6,241 nt of DNA from Elusimicrobia bacterium CG08_land_8_20_14_0_20_59_10. GTDB lineage: Bacteria; Elusimicrobiota; Elusimicrobia; Elusimicrobiales; UBA9959. The notes beneath the pieces were generated by a model. That model did no database searches. It was not told the origin of the DNA and saw nothing but the letters and a program-made list of their open reading frames with translations. Positions 5,895 to 6,241 of the stretch are shown here, piece after piece (the first letter of the stretch is position 1; every line of letters begins with the position of its first letter). Position numbers and translations under genes: made by a program. The stretch covers positions 1 to 6,241 of the forward strand of contig PEXO01000390.1 of assembly GCA_002779045.1 (NCBI GenBank). Direction: 5' to 3'.

Positions 5895-6044
5895 ATGAAA
5901 AAGATCTATATGGGCGCGGCCGGTTTAGGGATAGCGGCATTCTTTGCCCTTAACGGCGCGCGGTTGGCGGCCACGCTTGAAGCGGTACCGGGCGGGCAGG
6001 CCGCAAAGGCGGAATTGGGGGAAAAGGTGCCAGGCACCTTTTAG
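5895..6044 (+). CDS. Short signal-peptide ORF ending in a palindromic repeat
   Basis: This 49-codon frame follows a good ribosome binding site. It reads as MKK plus a hydrophobic run (MGAAGLGIAAFFAL, about 6-19) with a likely signal peptidase site near ARLA-A (about 23-27). The mature part would be only about 22 residues, rich in Ala, Gly and Glu. The last 7 codons (KVPGTF and stop) are made entirely by the GGTGCC palindrome at 6022-6042. The frame is therefore probably the N-terminal part of a longer exported protein cut by arrival of the repeat, though a true tiny secreted peptide cannot be excluded. No family is recognisable. Its neighbours are a possible ECF-type promoter upstream and a second palindrome copy downstream. 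Confidence 0.5.
   Translation: MKKIYMGAAGLGIAAFFALNGARLAATLEAVPGGQAAKAELGEKVPGTF
6022..6042. repeat. Perfect GGTGCC palindrome (REP-like), copy 1
   Basis: The arms AAAAGGTGCC (6022-6031) and GGCACCTTTT (6033-6042) are perfectly complementary around a single A. The element has the look of REP-type palindromes mobilised by IS200-like (RAYT) transposases, and could also act as a terminator in both directions. No transposase gene is in the window. Confidence 0.7.
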
Positions 6045-6082
6045 CGGTTAACTCGGTAAAATCACATCTTCATATGTAAAAA

Positions 6083-6111
6083 GCAACCCGACAGGCCTAT
6101 GTCGGGTTCGC
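6083..6111 (+). repeat. Stem-loop between the two palindromes
   Basis: AACCCGACA (6085-6093) pairs perfectly with TGTCGGGTT (6100-6108) around the loop GGCCTA. Two more G-C pairs form outside if C6109 is bulged. No T-run follows, so it is not a standard terminator. It sits between two GGTGCC palindromes and may be part of one composite element. Confidence 0.6.
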
Positions 6112-6120
6112 CTGCTATAC

Positions 6121-6147
6121 TTAAAAAGGTGCCATGCATTTTTTTAA
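6121..6147. repeat. Decayed GGTGCC palindrome (REP-like), copy 2
   Basis: TTAAAAAGGTGC (6121-6132) and GCATTTTTTTAA (6136-6147) pair over 12 bp with two G-U wobbles around the loop CAT. It shares AAAAGGTGCCA with copy 1, and the right arm differs by three substitutions. The T-run would also make it a usable terminator. Confidence 0.6.
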
Positions 6148-6180
6148 GATAAAATGAACGAGCCAGCGGCCCCAGTAAGT

Positions 6181-6241
6181 TATAATAACGCGGGTTGTTC
6201 CGGGGAACCGGAACCTATCCGCATATAACACGGAGGCGCTG
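6181..6241 (+). promoter_or_regulatory. Promoter and leader of a gene starting past the right edge
   Basis: TATAAT at 6181-6186 is a perfect -10 and predicts a start near G6193; the -35 at about 6158-6163 is poor. The leader would begin with a 7-bp hairpin: GTTCCGG (6197-6203) and CCGGAAC (6208-6214) closing a GGAA tetraloop. GGAGG at 6232-6236 is a ribosome binding site only 5 bases from the window end, so a start codon is expected at or just after 6242. Confidence 0.6.

Noticed and set aside
1..6241. tRNA, rRNA, CRISPR array or complete insertion sequence
   Set aside because: I found no cloverleaf, no regularly spaced direct repeats and no transposase on either strand.

Overview
The window holds four full-length genes on the + strand, each apparently transcribed on its own, plus one very short secreted ORF, a decayed gene fragment on the - strand, and a repeat-rich right end. 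Coding DNA is mostly GC-rich with strong Shine-Dalgarno sites, and several products carry signal peptides. This suggests a free-living Gram-negative bacterium. The mix of an orphan secreted clan CD-like protein, a fused SpmA-SpmB protein, a DUF4143-type ATPase and GGTGCC palindromes is what I would expect in Elusimicrobiota or deltaproteobacteria-like lineages. That placement is inference and of low confidence.

Left part (1-2530). A leaderless-looking GTG gene (43-1458) encodes a secreted or lipid-anchored protein whose C-terminal half has the His-Gly / Cys signature of clan CD cysteine peptidases (gingipain/caspase-like; H348, C382). Next is an unrecognised secreted protein (1589-2467), closed by a textbook intrinsic terminator (2492-2529).

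Middle (2531-4314). A fused SpmA-SpmB 'nucleoside recognition/Gate' membrane protein (2612-3895) is followed by a 419-base gap without an intact gene. On the - strand of that gap lies a recognisable scrap of a class III adenylate/guanylate cyclase domain (best similarity 4019-4117), cut off on both sides.

Right part (4315-6241). An AAA_14/DUF4143 ATPase (4315-5661) has a more AT-rich, acquired-looking 5' half and ends before a strong terminator (5737-5774). Beyond it come a possible ECF-sigma promoter and a 49-codon signal-peptide ORF that stops inside a perfect GGTGCC palindrome (6022-6042). A hairpin and a second, decayed copy of the palindrome (6121-6147) follow. The window ends with a promoter, a 5' hairpin and a ribosome binding site for a gene that begins just past the edge.

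The most unexpected regulatory observation is that the first gene and the ATPase gene, unrelated in product and over 4 kb apart, share a nearly identical 25-base promoter block (22 of 25 identical). In both it ends a few bases before a start codon that has no Shine-Dalgarno site, and in both the -10 region sits inside an inverted repeat.
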